The translations under genes were made by a program, and so were the position numbers. Of a DNA stretch of 64,000 nt, positions 1-12,952 are shown in pieces. How positions within the stretch are numbered: the stretch's first letter is position 1; each line of letters begins with the position of its first letter. Location: positions 16,836 to 80,835 of the forward strand of contig JAJEKB010020458.1 of NCBI GenBank assembly GCA_022393335.1, given 5' to 3'. The DNA comes from Macrotrachela quadricornifera (Eukaryota; Rotifera; Eurotatoria; Philodinida; Philodinidae). The notes under the pieces were generated by a model that was given only the letters and a program-made list of their open reading frames with translations, did not search any database and was not told the origin of the DNA.

Positions 1-1
1 A

Positions 2-145
2 AATCTTCGAAATTCTTTAAAGAAAAATCTATCATTTCAATCCAAAACAATTTATGATAAAGATTTATATATTATTTCAAAACAAACATGGAATGGTTAT
101 TTAGGTCGATTTGCTAATAGTCATTATTATCGAAATATTTCATAA
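2..145 (+). CDS. 3' end of an unidentified plus-strand gene (partial)
   Basis: An open frame enters from the left edge in frame 2 and runs 47 codons to a TAA at 143-145. The visible tail is polar and aromatic, ending in YYRNIS, and contains no domain I recognise. It converges on the minus-strand gene whose stop lies at 331, leaving a short AT-rich spacer. No splice acceptor is obvious inside it, so it is probably a terminal-exon fragment. A chance open frame of this length is possible in such AT-rich DNA. Confidence 0.4.
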   Translation, partial: NLRNSLKKNLSFQSKTIYDKDLYIISKQTWNGYLGRFANSHYYRNIS

Positions 146-330
146 TGAATTGAAATTATTTTTTCATTTTACTTATAATCTATTGTTGTATAATAAAATG
201 AATTCCTTTATGTAAAAAAAACTACAATAATTTTTTTTTTATTTACAATGGTTAGTTAGAAATATAATGAATGTTTAGTAGTTAAATAAACTATTGTTAA
301 TATAGAATAAGAAAACAAGAAAATAGTTTA

Positions 331-2105
331 TCAATAGATAGCAGTAAGTGTCGGTGGTATTGTATGACTAATTGTTCCATTAAAATTTGCAATAATTGGT
401 GATAATATATAATTGTATAAAATTGAACCATTATTTTTATTAATACTTACTTGTCCATCAGTTAAATTAGCTGGTTGAATATTTATTTGTATATTCGATA
501 AATTTTGTAATTGATTATTTCGTTGATTTATACATTGATTATCACAATTTGCAGAAAATTTTATTATAAAATTAACTATTACATGAACGGTACTATTTAA
601 ATACCTAAAAGATATAAAATATACATCAATATTGATATTTATCTTAATTATTCATTTTACCAAAATTGTAAGATAATATCATTGATTGTAATATTAAATG
701 CATTAGAATCATTAGAAATTTGTACTTGTTGTTTAATCTGATGACATACATAACGGACAAATTTATATTTTATAATAGAAAATAGATTCAATCAAACAAG
801 AAATAGATTTTTCATATTCTAACAAACATTTCTTTATATATGCTGTTCTATTTAAATCTCGTTAGTAATGCAATTAAATTTCATCTTACTGTGAGTGTTA
901 ATCCGGAATACATTGTCACAGCTCCTGTGAGTGAAACTGGCCCGTCATTTGAATTTGCTGCAGTTTGTGTGCCTACTTCTCTAAGTAGAGCAATATAATT
1001 ATTTTGTGTTGTTGTAACAATTAATACATAATTATTTGCAAGAAATTCTATAATAGAAAAAAAAACAACAATTATTTTTTTAAATTGTCAAAAATTTATT
1101 ATTACTTACTATTGCTAATTTGTGTTTGTGTTGATTGATTTGTTTCTATATTATTTACGACATTAATAATTTGTGCTGTAGAAACAATTTCTATAAAAAT
1201 ATGAAATTAATTAATTGAAATAGAAATTTGTATTTTACGTGTAATGATCGTTATATTTTCGATTGGAATATATGGAGTATAAAATGTAAGTGGATCAGAA
1301 AGTATATAAGAAAGATTTGTATATTCAATAAGAACACGTATAGGTGTCGATAGTTGATTATTTGAACATAATTGTTTAAAAATAATCAATTGGCGAGTTT
1401 TATCACATGTTCTACATTCTCTTGTATATACAATCAAGAAATCCAATGAAATACTAGAAATCAATATTAATAAATAAATAGAAATTAAATTCTCTTCTTT
1501 TTTTCTGCACACCTGATATTATTTAAATTGGTAGTATTAGTTATTATTTTTAATATATAAATATCAAATTTATCTCGATTGTTACTAACTGTTAATTGTT
1601 GTTCAAGCTATATAAAATCATTATCACATTTATTTTATAGAAATTTATATTTCTTACTGCATATTGAATTGACAAATTCATTGCTAATCGAGCTTGATTT
1701 AATGTTAATATGTCTGTTGTATTGAATGATGATATTAATCGAGCTAAATCTCTTTTTCTCAATATTTGATTCTGATGTAAAGTATAATTATTTACTCTAA
1801 CAGCTATTAAAATGAAATATAATAAAAACATCGTTTTTTTTTTGTTAGAACAAAAATTAATAAATTATACTAGTTAGAATAGATTGTGTTTTTTCTACTG
1901 ATTTATTTCCTATATAAAGTGGAACAATTGACAAAATAATCATAGACCCCATAGAAAATGCAAAACCAATAAAAATAAACATTGTTAATGAAGGGATTAT
2001 CATTTGTAACCAAGATTTTCTAAGAATATTTATTTATAAATATTTATGATTATTATATTAGACTTACGTTGAATTAATTGTTTGTTTCATTGATGAAATC
2101 ATCAT
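331..2105 (-). CDS. Nine-exon single-pass membrane protein of unknown family
   Basis: Exons, read on the minus strand: 2105-2068, 2019-1871, 1803-1658, 1607-1513, 1453-1239, 1190-1110, 1047-890, 737-661 and 604-331. They sum to 1233 nt, 410 residues, in one frame, with GT..AG at each junction. A short polar N-terminus is followed by one long hydrophobic segment (about residues 17-50, core FIFIGFAFSMGSMIILSIV), then a Ser/Thr/Asn-rich region with many N-glycosylation sequons (NYT, NTT, NST, NLS, NGT). This fits a signal-anchored, type II surface protein. It has two Cys pairs (CRTC, CDNQC). I do not recognise the family. Positions of introns 7 and 8 are the least certain. Confidence 0.62.
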
Positions 2106-2509
2106 AGAATTTTTATTTATAAACAAGAAAAAATTTTCTCATTAATTCAATTAAATATTCGAATATTTATACTCTCATTTTTACATTAGATCATAGAATA
2201 GATATGTAAATAATGTTCCTTTTAGGGATATTTTACATTTTCATGTCCTAAATTGATATTCATTGTTTGAAACATTTAGATAAAAACTTTTTTTATTGGT
2301 TTTTAAGAATATACATGTTATGAATAAAATCGATAGTATCATATTACATCAAAAAAGAGCGAACAAATGAAAGCGATGTTTGAATATTTTTCTTTATTAA
2401 TGCCATCTTTTTTCAATCAAAACAAAAAAAAACATAATTGAGTTTTATATTGCACTTAGTTTACAATATATTTTTTGTTATTTAATAAAGACAAAAAATA
2501 ATTGAATTG

Positions 2510-4181
2510 ATGGATCGTCATAGAGCACCAAGTCAAGCATCTATGGATAGAAAACCCAATACATATAAAGATAGTAATACAGCATCAATTAATAAGCAAA
2601 ATCAATTACAAAATGAAATTGATAATCTTATTCAACATGGAATTTTAGATCAAATTGTTGAATATGATCCAAAACTTGATTTTATTTGTGTACCAATTAT
2701 TACTCGTGATCAAGTTATTAAACAAATACGTCGACAAACATGTGGACTTATATGGAATTCCATACGATCATCAGCAATAAGTAAATTAGTACATGATGAT
2801 CGTTCTTGTGCTTTTGTAGAGATTCTTCGAATACCAATAGAATGGTCACGTTATGATATCGATTTACTTCTTCTTAAAATTAAACAAAAGAACTTTCTTA
2901 ACGGACTTAAAGCTCATTCAGAATATTACATCATCCAATTTTAATAATATTTTTTTCAAATATGGAATACAATTTGAGAATAGACAAACATTCTGAAACT
3001 TTCAAGATAATCTTTTACTCACTTGGGTCTGTAATGATTCTGTTGCATGAGATATGGAAGAAATTGTCTATAGAAATTTTACAGATTTTTTTATAGAATA
3101 ATGACTACGAAAGAAAATACTTTTGAGATTTTCTTCTATCGATATGGTCATCTACTTCGCTCTATAGAAAAAAAAGCAAAAATTTTTATACATAATATGT
3201 GAATAAAATTTTGCTTTACGCGATGAATTTGTTCGTGTACTTCAAGTAATTCTCAAACGTGATTTTAATGAAGATACAAATAGTGAAAAAAAATATTCTT
3301 ATGAATTAAAAGATATTGATTTTACACGAAATATGATTCAATTAGTATTTAGTAGTCGACAAGATGCTGATTTAACTCTTGTTATATCATTAATACTTTT
3401 AATTGAATTTGATATTCCTTGTCGAGAATTTTTTTCTGATACATATATATCACTTTGTTCTCATGATGGTTTAAATGAATATTTAAAATTTCATTCAGAT
3501 ATGAATCGAACACGTTTAACACCATATAATTCAATAAAATTTTTATTTGATTATAGTTTAACTGAAGCAAATTTATGTGAATATATATTACAAAAATCTA
3601 ATCCATTATCAACAATATTAATAAATTTTTTAAAATTAAGAAAAGAATGGACTAAATATATTCAACGAGCAGCTAAATATGCAACAGATACAATTAAAAT
3701 GCAAATGCATTCGGATAAACAACGTCAATCAACATGTTCAATTAATTCTATACGATCTGCAACTTCAAATACATCAGCTATGAACAGTAAATTATCGTTT
3801 TTCTTCAATATTAAAAATTATTAATTTTATTTTATTTTTTTTTCAGAACTCATGCAAAATAAAGTTCCATTAACAACAGAAATTGAAGTTGTATTTGAAT
3901 CGATATTTTCTATATCATTACTTCGTCTTTTATTTTTAACTGTTTGTTCAAAATATAAACAATTTGGTTCCGAACATGATAATGATACAGCTTATGCTAT
4001 TGAAAAAGCTTTACAAATTTTAAGTGATGCATTAGAAAATAATTATCTTGAACATCCGTTTTTTAAAAATACAAATACGTTGTCTGATACTTTATTAACA
4101 CATGAAATAAGTATTAAAATTGGAATAAAAAAAATGATTAAAGAAATGCAACGAGATTGGAAACGAAATATACGTCGATAA
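2510..4181 (+). pseudogene. Broken gene of unknown family
   Basis: The first part opens at the ATG at 2510 (MDRHRAPSQAS) and is open for 144 codons to a TAA at 2942-2944. From 2945 to about 3215 protein-like segments continue in changing frames with internal TGA and TAA codons (for example LTWVCNDSVA, stop, DMEEIVYRNF), and no acceptor explains the gap. From about 3216 a clean frame resumes (LRDEFVRVLQ..., then about 3333-3824). After a short intron near 3800-3845, 'ag' then ELMQNK..., it continues to a TAA at 4179-4181. The protein is mostly helical and hydrophobic-patterned, without a domain I can name. Alternatively only the 3' half is a live gene starting at the ATG at 3333. Confidence 0.45.
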
Positions 4182-4264
4182 ATATTTTTCATTTTATTTT
4201 TTTGTTTATTACATGTATTTTATATTTAGTAACCAAATAAAAAGACGAAAATGAAATAAAAAAA

Positions 4265-4335
4265 AAAAGTTGTTCTTTTTACAAGAATTATTATCTGAAA
4301 AAGGTAATCAATTAGATACATGTTTATTTGCATAG
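4265..4335 (+). other. Short coding-like relic
   Basis: Downstream of the broken gene, a frame reading VLFLQELLSEKGNQLDTCLF precedes a TAG. It looks like a detached exon of a helical protein. It may be a remnant of the same locus, or chance. Confidence 0.2.
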
Positions 4336-6632
4336 GAGACATTTTACTCTTTCTATATGTAACAACAGAATACAACATAACACAAAAATAAAATGGTAAC
4401 CTTGAGTCTTTGATTTTGGCATTTTAAAAGAGAGAGGGAAAGATCGATAGGCACCTATCGTGTGTTGTTATTTTGTCAACATAGAATTCATCAGTAAACC
4501 TCTCTTGTGTGCATGCGTCTCTAGTTCTTTTTTTTTCTCACAAGTCAACATATAAACACCTCCGCTCGTTTTTTCTGTTAGTATTTTTTATAAAAAATAA
4601 CTAAGTAGACGGCTTCTTCGCTTCGTCATCATCATCATCATCATCATGATCATCATCCTTTTCTCCTTCTTTTTCCTTGTCACGCACCTTCAATGAATAA
4701 AGAAACGACAACGACGACAGTGACGACACCCCGCCTGACAACGACATTGAGGTGGAAAGCATAAAGGACGTTAACATTAAAGTAGGCAACGAATAATCGA
4801 CATTCAAATAGAAATACTCATTTTTTTATATTAACGACAACAAAAACAATAATACGTTGCTCATCTACGCACATGTAGTCAAACAATATAGAGGTAAGCA
4901 AAGAATGTTTTACTATTCCTTAGGAATTACGAAAGGTAGAAAATTTATATAAAAAGATCTGTTTAATAACAATATAAGTATATTAACATTTGGTATATTT
5001 TCACAGCCTTGTAGTATATGATACTGTAACTGCGTCATCTGTAGAGAAAATCAATTTTTTTTTTCTTCTTATTTATTAAGTCTTAATTCGATTGGAACTT
5101 TGTATTCTTTTTCTTTTTGTATTTGCTTCCGATTATTTTTATGAAATAATCATTCCTTATGTTGCTAACATGCTATTCTCAAAAAATAATCATTTGTCGG
5201 ATGCCAGACAACGTACTTTCATAACATATATTTTTTGATCAATATAAGAAAAAAAAGGGACTATGAGAATAAAATAAGAGGGAGAAAGAAAAAGATTAAC
5301 TATTAAAATAAATGGCACAATAAAACGATCGACTAAAAGAGTAAGGGACTATCAAAAATAGAAATTATATATATATATATGTGAAGATTGATTGGCTTTT
5401 TCTATTAAAATAATTTTTTTTTTCTTTTATATCTCGGAAATCATAACTTTTACTTTTTTGTCATAATAGATGCAAAATTTATGAACGCTAAAAAATGATG
5501 GAGAATAAACAGAAAAAAAAATCTAGAAAGAACAACTTACAATGTATGATCAAAAGAAAAGTGTTACTTTAATATGTCAGAGTACAAATATATATATATA
5601 TATAGGTTATTTTTCTTTAAAATAGAAAAAAGGTAATAGGTTATTATGCTATTGGCTAGGTCTTTTCGTCAATTTTAAATCATTTTACGTCATTGTTATA
5701 TTCAATATGAAACATTTTAAACGATCGATTGAAAATGAATATAGAAGTTATACAGGTAAATATCATGAGATAAGTTAAAGAGATGACTAGACAGTATCTT
5801 TATATATAGAAGACATATAGAATAAAAAAAAATCATTTTCTTTTTCCTTATATTTTTATTATGGTAAAATCTTAAGTTTTTTTCTTTCGAATTCAATGAA
5901 TACATACACATTTTCGCTTCGTTTCTTTCGTCTCACTCATAAACATAAAGCCTATTTCTTTTTTTTTCTCTTATTGTATAAATGTATGAGGAAAGGCTAC
6001 ACCATACATACGTCGACAAGTTTTTAACACACATATATATATGCACTCTGTTACATGTGTATGCAGTTTGAGCCTACTATATATATGTTGACACAATTCT
6101 TGGTCGTGTCGGCTACTGTTGAATACATATCTATATCTATATATATATATATATGTGTGTGCGTGTGTGTTGATCTTGAACTATACAACGACAATACATT
6201 GATAACAATGAAAAAGCAATTGATGTAGGAGATGAGTATTATAATAGCTGAAGGTACTAGCTATTGTCAACTCAATCAATGAATAATTATCCTACTTCAA
6301 TTTTGTCAAGATACTCATGGCAATGACAAATTGGCAAAATAATAGATGAGCGTGAGTCAATAGATTATCCTTGATAATGAAAAATTAAGATGCTTTTTTT
6401 TATTATGTATAAATAGATACAATAATCAGGGATATTTAAATGATATAATATAATTATCCATTAAGATTGGAAATAGATTAGTAAAACGATCGATTCTAAT
6501 CAGATGTAAATGAAATATATTATTTCCCAAGGCAAAGAAAACTTTTAGAGAAAAAAAAAATAATTAATTTGTTATTTTTAATTAATTTGATATATTATTA
6601 GAATAAGAAATATTTATTTTTTTTAATTATTA
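4336..6632. other. Intergenic, AT-rich, microsatellites
   Basis: No gene seen. Contains a CAT/ATC trinucleotide run near 4626-4655, (TA)n runs at about 5369-5381 and 5588-5604, and a compound (TA)n(GT)n tract at about 6128-6170. Minus-strand open frames here are low-complexity and unlikely to be coding. The right end is presumably the promoter side of the gene starting at 6666. Confidence 0.6.
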
Positions 6633-6665
6633 GGTGTGCTATTCACTGCTTCTTAGCGGTCTCCA

Positions 6666-7292
6666 ATGACCGAATCTTATTTAACCACAGATATTATTGT
6701 TATCGTCGTTTTAGTCGTCGTATTAGGTATATTTAATTAAATTAAAATAAAAATTTGTTTTAAATTTTCTTTTAATATTTTTTTTCTAGTTGTAATTGGT
6801 GTATGTGCATTTTTTGTACATTTTTATTGGACAAAAATTGGTGTTGCTGAAATATGGAATACAACAAAATGGAGTTCAATGCGTAGTTCATTTTATCAAA
6901 CAATGCGTCGTTTCAGTCGAGCAAGTAGTAGTAAAACTAATGGTGAACGACCATTTTCTGCGGCATCAGTTTTTTCTGAAGATTCAGATGGTAGTGCATT
7001 ACCAGCTCCATTACGAAATAAAAAACCAAATACTACTACTAATCCTAATATTCATTCTTCCAATGCACAACCATCGACAACATCTAAAAAACCAACAACA
7101 AATACTAATGTTCGTCGAAATTCAAGCAATCAAATACAACCGGTTTCTACAATATCATATAATCAATCAGTAAGAGCACAATATGGAACTAAAATAGGGC
7201 AACCACTTGAAAATACAAAAATTCAAAATGTACATGAAAACGACGATAGAAATCATGGTCCATCTGGTGTGATTGAAACACATCGTTTTTAA
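6666..7292 (+). CDS. Small single-pass membrane protein, Ser/Asn-rich cytoplasmic tail
   Basis: Two exons, 6666-6726 and 6790-7292, joined across a 63-bp GT..AG intron, give 187 residues. The start MTESYLTTD leads directly into a hydrophobic Val/Ile segment (about residues 10-34, IIVIVVLVVVL then VIGVCAFFVHFYW), a signal anchor. The remainder is polar and probably disordered, with basic and Ser-rich stretches (MRRFSRASSSK) that could be phosphorylated. A TTAG acceptor-like site at about 6633, just 5' of the ATG, could be a 5'UTR splice or trans-splice site. I do not recognise the family. Confidence 0.7.
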
Positions 7293-7750
7293 AATTAATT
7301 CGAGTCTTTGTCTCATGATATGAGCTTTCTCCCCATTTTTAAATCATCTCTTTTTCTCAATATATTGGTGATATACAATTTCACCCTGGTGATATAAATC
7401 TTTCTTGTTCTTTATTTTTGTCTTTTTATGTATTCATTTAATTGATGACTTATCTCTTTTTTCTTTTGCCCTCCAATTCTCTTTCAATTTTTTTTCTTTA
7501 TTTTTATGATGTATTATTGTTGTTATTGATGATGATGATGATGACGACGACGACTGCTCGACTATTTTTATTTCATTTTTTTTCTTTTATGCTGTGAACA
7601 TGCAAGCGTAAACGCGCTATTGTCTTTCGGTGATATTTGTTGTGGCTTCTAAATACATTTATATAAAAAAAACACGTCATATCTTTAAATTTATTTTTTG
7701 AGATATCAAAGAAAAATTTTTTCATATGTAAAATAAAAGCAAAATCAGAG
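7293..7750. other. Convergent 3' intergenic spacer
   Basis: Pyrimidine-rich sequence between two converging genes. Contains a GAT/GAC trinucleotide run near 7529-7554. No gene seen. Confidence 0.6.
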
Positions 7751-9722
7751 TTACACATGAGAAGGATTAGTCAATATAGATGATGATTGTTCACTTTCCA
7801 TACGTTCGCTTGTATCCATCGAAATATTTTCATATCCTAAACCTTGTCTATAATGACGATAATTTATTTGCACAGGTGCAATAATACCATTTTGATTTAA
7901 ACCAAGGCCATTACCAGGTGTCCAACCGATTTTTTCTAATAATTGATGACCAATATTAGTTGAATCAATTGGTGCAATAAAATCATCTAATATTTTATAT
8001 TAAAATGTAAAATTAACAAAAAAAAACAAAAAATCAAAATAATTTACTCTGTTTATGAGAATAATGATCACTTTTAACTCGTTTATGATTATAACTATTA
8101 TGATGAGAACGACGAGTCTCTTTTGATAAACGAACATGTCGTTTTGGATGAGGATGTGTATAAGTATTCTAGAATAAAATTAATATTAATATAGATATTT
8201 AGTTTAAGTTTTTTTTTTTTTTATTGTACTTTGAAATAAACTTATAACCTTGGATTAAATGGATTAGGTAAATGTTATCAAAATACTATTTGCATTTCTG
8301 AACTGTGAGTATAGATATTGTACTATAATGAAAAGTTTAAGATGGAAGAATAAAAAGTCATGTCTGCCATTTATACAAAATGAATCATTGATTTCTTTTT
8401 TTCTCTTCTTTTTTGTATTTTTTTATCTTGATAACTCAGATAATTTTATTTATGATATTTTCTAAGAATAATTATCTTCAATATTCTAAGACATCTTACT
8501 TTTGTTCCAACATTTCTTCGATTTCCTGTTAACATTTCTCTATGTATAAATGTTTTAATTTTATTTTGTACAGTATTTTTCGAATTTGTGAACATCATAC
8601 TAATTGCACCATTAACAATTTTTTGTAAAGTTCCATCAGTTGTTGTTAACATTTTTTCATCATTATCATCATCATCGTCATCATCATTTTCAGATTTTTC
8701 ATTATTATTATCTTCCCACCATGATATAACACGTGGTATACTACTTTCATCTCTTGGCCAATCTGATTGTTCATCATCAGCTTCATTACTTGTCAAACAT
8801 GGATCTTTATCACTATCACTTAAATTTAAACTACTACTACTACTAAAATTTGTTCTAGGAAAAAAAAAAAACTAAAAATTTAATTATTGTATTTTATTGT
8901 AAACTTACAAATTAGTATCATCAATACATGCCATATCATAATCATGTAAACTATTATTACGTAAACGAAAATCTTCATGAATTATTGCACGTGATCGTTT
9001 ACGTTTTCCAACATAATTCATATTATGAAAAGTTAATAATGATGATGATGATGATGGTGTTGATCGATCTTCATCAATATCAATTATACGAGAATTACTT
9101 TCACTTCGACAATTACGACGTCGACGACGTATAGATGTATTAATTGTTGTTGGATTTGTTGTTGAATTAGATATTTTTATACTTGGACAACGTGTTAATT
9201 TGATAGATTGCTCAGTTTTTGAGATTATTGTTGATGGAATAATTGGTTTTTTAAATGGACGACGTCGTCGTCGAATTTCATCAGTTTGTGAAGCTGAATC
9301 TGATTCTGATGCAGCAAGTAATGATGATGGTTGAGTTTCTAATAGAAAAATATTCAAAAATTTAAAAAATTTTTTTTTTTTCTTAAAATTTTACTTGATG
9401 GCATAAGTATATCATCACCATCACTAGCACTTATTTGTGTATTATAATTATTTCGACTTTGTGTATTTTCTGGTGTTGTACTATCTGATATTTCAATCTT
9501 TTGTTGTTGTATATCATTATTAATAGGACGTTTTCGTCGTCGTTTTATTTTTGATATTGTAGCAGATGATGATGATGTCGTTGGAACATTCGATAATGAT
9601 GATGTTAAAATACTTGCATCATTTAATGCACTATTAAGATCAGCAGCTAATTGATCCATAATTTTTTTTTGAATACAACGAATTTTGTCTTTAATTAAGA
9701 AAACATGAGAAGTTTCATCCAT
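7751..9722 (-). CDS. GPATCH2: G-patch domain protein, GPATCH2-like
   Basis: Five exons (9722-9395, 9338-8909, 8854-8500, 8168-8048, 7986-7751) join to 489 residues; the human protein is of similar size. Near the C-terminus is a G-patch: IGHQLLEKIGWTPGNGLGL followed by NGI..PVQINYRHYRQGLGY, with the family's aromatic and Gly positions. The N-terminus has the short helical motif MDQLAADLNSALNDA, resembling the vertebrate GPATCH2 start, then Arg-rich nuclear-localisation-like stretches (KRRRKRP, RRRRRPFKK) and an Asp-rich acidic run in exon 3. G-patch proteins activate DEAH helicases such as DHX15 in splicing and ribosome work; a nuclear role here is inferred. GPATCH2 is preferred over other G-patch proteins because the N-terminus and the G-patch placement both agree. 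Confidence 0.78.
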
Positions 9723-10621
9723 TCGAATAGAAATTTAATGAAATGTTTAATTTAAGAATATTTATCGAGAATATTCAAAAATAAATTAACCATCTAAAAA
9801 AAAATAATCAATTTTCTTTCATTCTTTTATTTATTTTATTGAATATTAAAAAATCTCGTGCTAATTAACATTAATAATTAAACACGAAATCTTGCATGAT
9901 GACATCATTTAGAAATTAATGGATGTTCAATACAATTAAATTTATATTAATGATATTCACATAGTGATTGTTTACTTTAATAAAACATATTTATTAACTA
10001 TTTTATAATCAAGATCTACAAAATCTCGAAAATTTGAATTAAAGAAAAATTTTTTATTTTAATATATTTTAAATATAATCTTTTTTTCTTATCTCAATCA
10101 AAATTTAATATTTAACAACAATCTATTAATAGAATAATATTTGAGAATATATCTAGAATAAATTTTCAAACAAAAACAAAAAAACAAAACAGAACAAATA
10201 TGTATCTCATATTCTCCTATTCATAAAAGTATTCATTTAGTCATCGATGAATGTAAATTTTTCATAATTAATAAAGCTGAAAAAAAAAGAAAAAGAAATT
10301 CCAAATCCATATTTGTTATTCGATCAATTAGAACAAATGAAAAAAAAAAGATAATAGTTTATATATATAGATATATATAAGAATAAATGTGCACACGTTG
10401 ACAAATGAGCATAAACTCTTGAGAAGAACAAAAAGACACCGAAAGAGAGAAAGAGAGATACAGAAAGAATTATTATTTTCAGACACAAAGAAAAGGCTTT
10501 GCGGGAGTACATTGAGCGAAAACAGATGCCGATTGAATCGAACAAAAACAAAAAAGAAAACGAGACTCTTTTTTACACATATATGTGAATGCACAACTCG
10601 TTTATAACAAAATAAGTGTTA
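9723..10621. other. Intergenic spacer upstream of the GPATCH2-like gene
   Basis: About 0.9 kb, A/T-rich, with homopolymer runs and a TATA-rich microsatellite near 10360-10380. Overlapping open frames on both strands at 10324-10607 are low-complexity and not convincing. It should hold the GPATCH2-like promoter and the 3' end of the REPS-like gene. Confidence 0.55.
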
Positions 10622-12126
10622 TTATTGTTGTTGTTGTTGTTGTTGTTGTTGTGGGAGTTTGTATTGAAGTTCTAATGAAATACGTTTATCAATAAGATCT
10701 GTAAGTCGATCTTCCCAATATTTAAGTTGTGCTTTAAGTACTGAATTTCGAGTTTTTGTTTGATTTAATGCTGTATGAAGATTTTCAATTGTTGTTGTTG
10801 ATGGTGTTGATATAATTGATGCTAATTCTTGTAAATGATCTGGTTGAAGTAAATCACGTATTTGTCCAAGTAAAAAATTTGCATCCGATTGTTGAGGTGT
10901 TGATGTTATGGATGGACGTGTTCGATTATAAAGATATGGTGTAGTATTTGTCGATGAATTATTATTATTTATTGGAATTGTTACATTACGTTGAGGAATA
11001 TCATTAGCTATTATACGTGGAGGTAATATTGGTTGATGAGGAATATCAACAGATGCTGTTCGACCAGGTGCACGTGGTGGTGGTGGAGGTGGAGGTGGTT
11101 TTGTTGTTGGAGCGACGACCGGTGGTGGTAATGGAGGTGGTGGAGAAAGACGAACAGCTACTGGTGCCACAATACGATGGTTGTCAGCTAGTGCTCGATC
11201 ATAAGTAAATTGTTTTGGTGAATTTAAATTTTCATCAATATTTGTACCTGTATTATTATTTATTAATTCACTGTTTGTATCTTTAAAATTCGCCCAATTT
11301 TCTGATTGTTCATTTATTTGTGGTAATATAGTTGTTGAATCAGATAAATCAATAAGTGGTGTATATGGTTGTAATTGTGGTGGAAGTTCATTCGGTAATT
11401 CAAAACCATTAACACGTAAAACAACAAGATGCATAGCTGTACAAAATTCAGCAAGTGATAATGCACCATCATGATTAACATCAGATAAATTCCATATTTG
11501 TATTAATTCACTTGTTGGTAAACGTGAACGTTCAAAAAATTCTTTTGCTATATTACCTAAAATAAAAAAACAAAAATTAATAAGAAACAAAAAAAATTTA
11601 ATTTTTTTTGAAAGATTTTTTATTTACCACTAATAACTTTTGATATATCTGGTTGTATATCTTTAAATTGTTTTGTATAATATTCTCTTTGTACAGTATT
11701 TATTGTCCATGGATCATCAACAAAATCTTGTTCACTTTCATCATCATCTGATATACTTGATGATGATTCATCATCATCACTTTCACTTGTATCACTTGAA
11801 CTTTCATTATTATGTCGATGTTTATTATGATTACCATTATTTGTTTTTGTTAAATACATAGCCCAATCTTTTTTAAATGCTGATGGTTGATGTTGTGATG
11901 ATGATGATGTTAATGATGATGATTGAATAATAGCATCATGTAAACGAGATGAATTACTTCCAACTAAACCTTTACCTTCATCATCTGATTCAATATATGA
12001 TGATAAATGTTGAACACTATCCGACTGAGAACTAAGAATTGATATTGTATCAATATCTAATCGAGGATGAACATCAACCATTGGTATTGGAGGATGACGA
12101 AGTGTGACGCCATCACTGGTCGTCAT
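10622..12126 (-). CDS. REPS1: EH-domain endocytic adaptor, REPS1/REPS2-like
   Basis: Two exons (12126-11628, 11556-10622) join to 477 residues. After an acidic Ser-rich N-terminus, residues about 140-235 form an EH domain. It shows PW near its start, QREYYTKQFKDIQPD, the EF-hand-like loop DVNHDGALSLAEF and AMHLVVLRVNGFELP, closest to the second EH domain of the RalBP1-associated REPS/POB1 proteins. A Pro-rich segment (PPPPLPPP, KPPPPPPPP) is a likely SH3 ligand. A C-terminal coiled coil matches the RalBP1-binding end of the family, and the protein finishes in a polyQ tract right at the stop. EH domains bind NPF peptides in clathrin endocytosis. It has one EH domain where vertebrates have two or a degenerate pair. 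REPS1 versus REPS2 cannot be decided. Confidence 0.82.
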
Positions 12127-12952
12127 CGTTTTTTGTTTTTTTTTATTTGATTTATTTGTTCACCGGTGCGCAAAATAGAAAAGTATTTATAATAAGAGAT
12201 CTTAAATTAAAGGAAAAAAAAAGCTTTTAGATGAAAGTATGAAAAAAAAATACACAGCATGATATTGACTAACGAACAAAAAACATTCATTAATAGGCAA
12301 TGAACATGCTGTTATATATAGAGAGAAATATCGTGTCTTTTTCGAAAAAACGTGCTGCTATTCATGATAATGCGTCTTTTTTTTCTTATATTGACTCAAG
12401 CTTTTATAAGATTGGAATAAAAGTCGTTTTGTAATCAACAAAAAATAAGGAAAGAAGAAAAATACTTGGTTTCTTTTTCTATTTTGTTTTTGTATGACCT
12501 AATGGACAGGAAAATAGAACGACCGATGTACCTCATTAGAATTAGAAACGGCAACGAATGAAATATATGATTCATGTTTGTCTTTTTCTTTCGGTCAAGT
12601 GGTTAAGCGGTAAACGAAACACAACATTGCTTATGTCATGTCGCTGTATTAATCATTGCCATATTTAGTAAATAAATTATTTTATTAGATGTCACTAGTT
12701 ATCGAATATGATGAAAATAAATGAATTCCTTAAGTCATTAACAGCATATATTCAATAGATTCTGTCGAACATTTGGATCGTTAATGATCTATGAGTACAA
12801 TTAATGATTTATAAAAGAATATAGAATGAATCAATCCTGTAGAGTATGTATGTAAAGTAAGAGATTTACATCTTTTTTTTTCTTCATAATCAAAAAATAA
12901 AACAAAATGGAAAATATAAAGGGAAAAAAAATGACAATAAAAATTTGAATAA
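12127..12952. other. Intergenic spacer
   Basis: Upstream region of the REPS-like gene and 3' side of the small secreted gene. No gene or RNA gene seen. Confidence 0.55.

Noticed and set aside
4601..4807. Minus-strand open frame of 68 residues
   Set aside because: Composed of Ser and Asp repeats from a trinucleotide run, no homology-like pattern.
8588..9134. Plus-strand open frames across the GPATCH2-like gene
   Set aside because: Antisense shadows of GPATCH2-like exons, low complexity.
12590..12630. A tRNA A-box-like string (GTCAAGTGGTTAAGCGG)
   Set aside because: No B-box (GGTTCRANYCC) and no acceptor-stem pairing within 100 bases.
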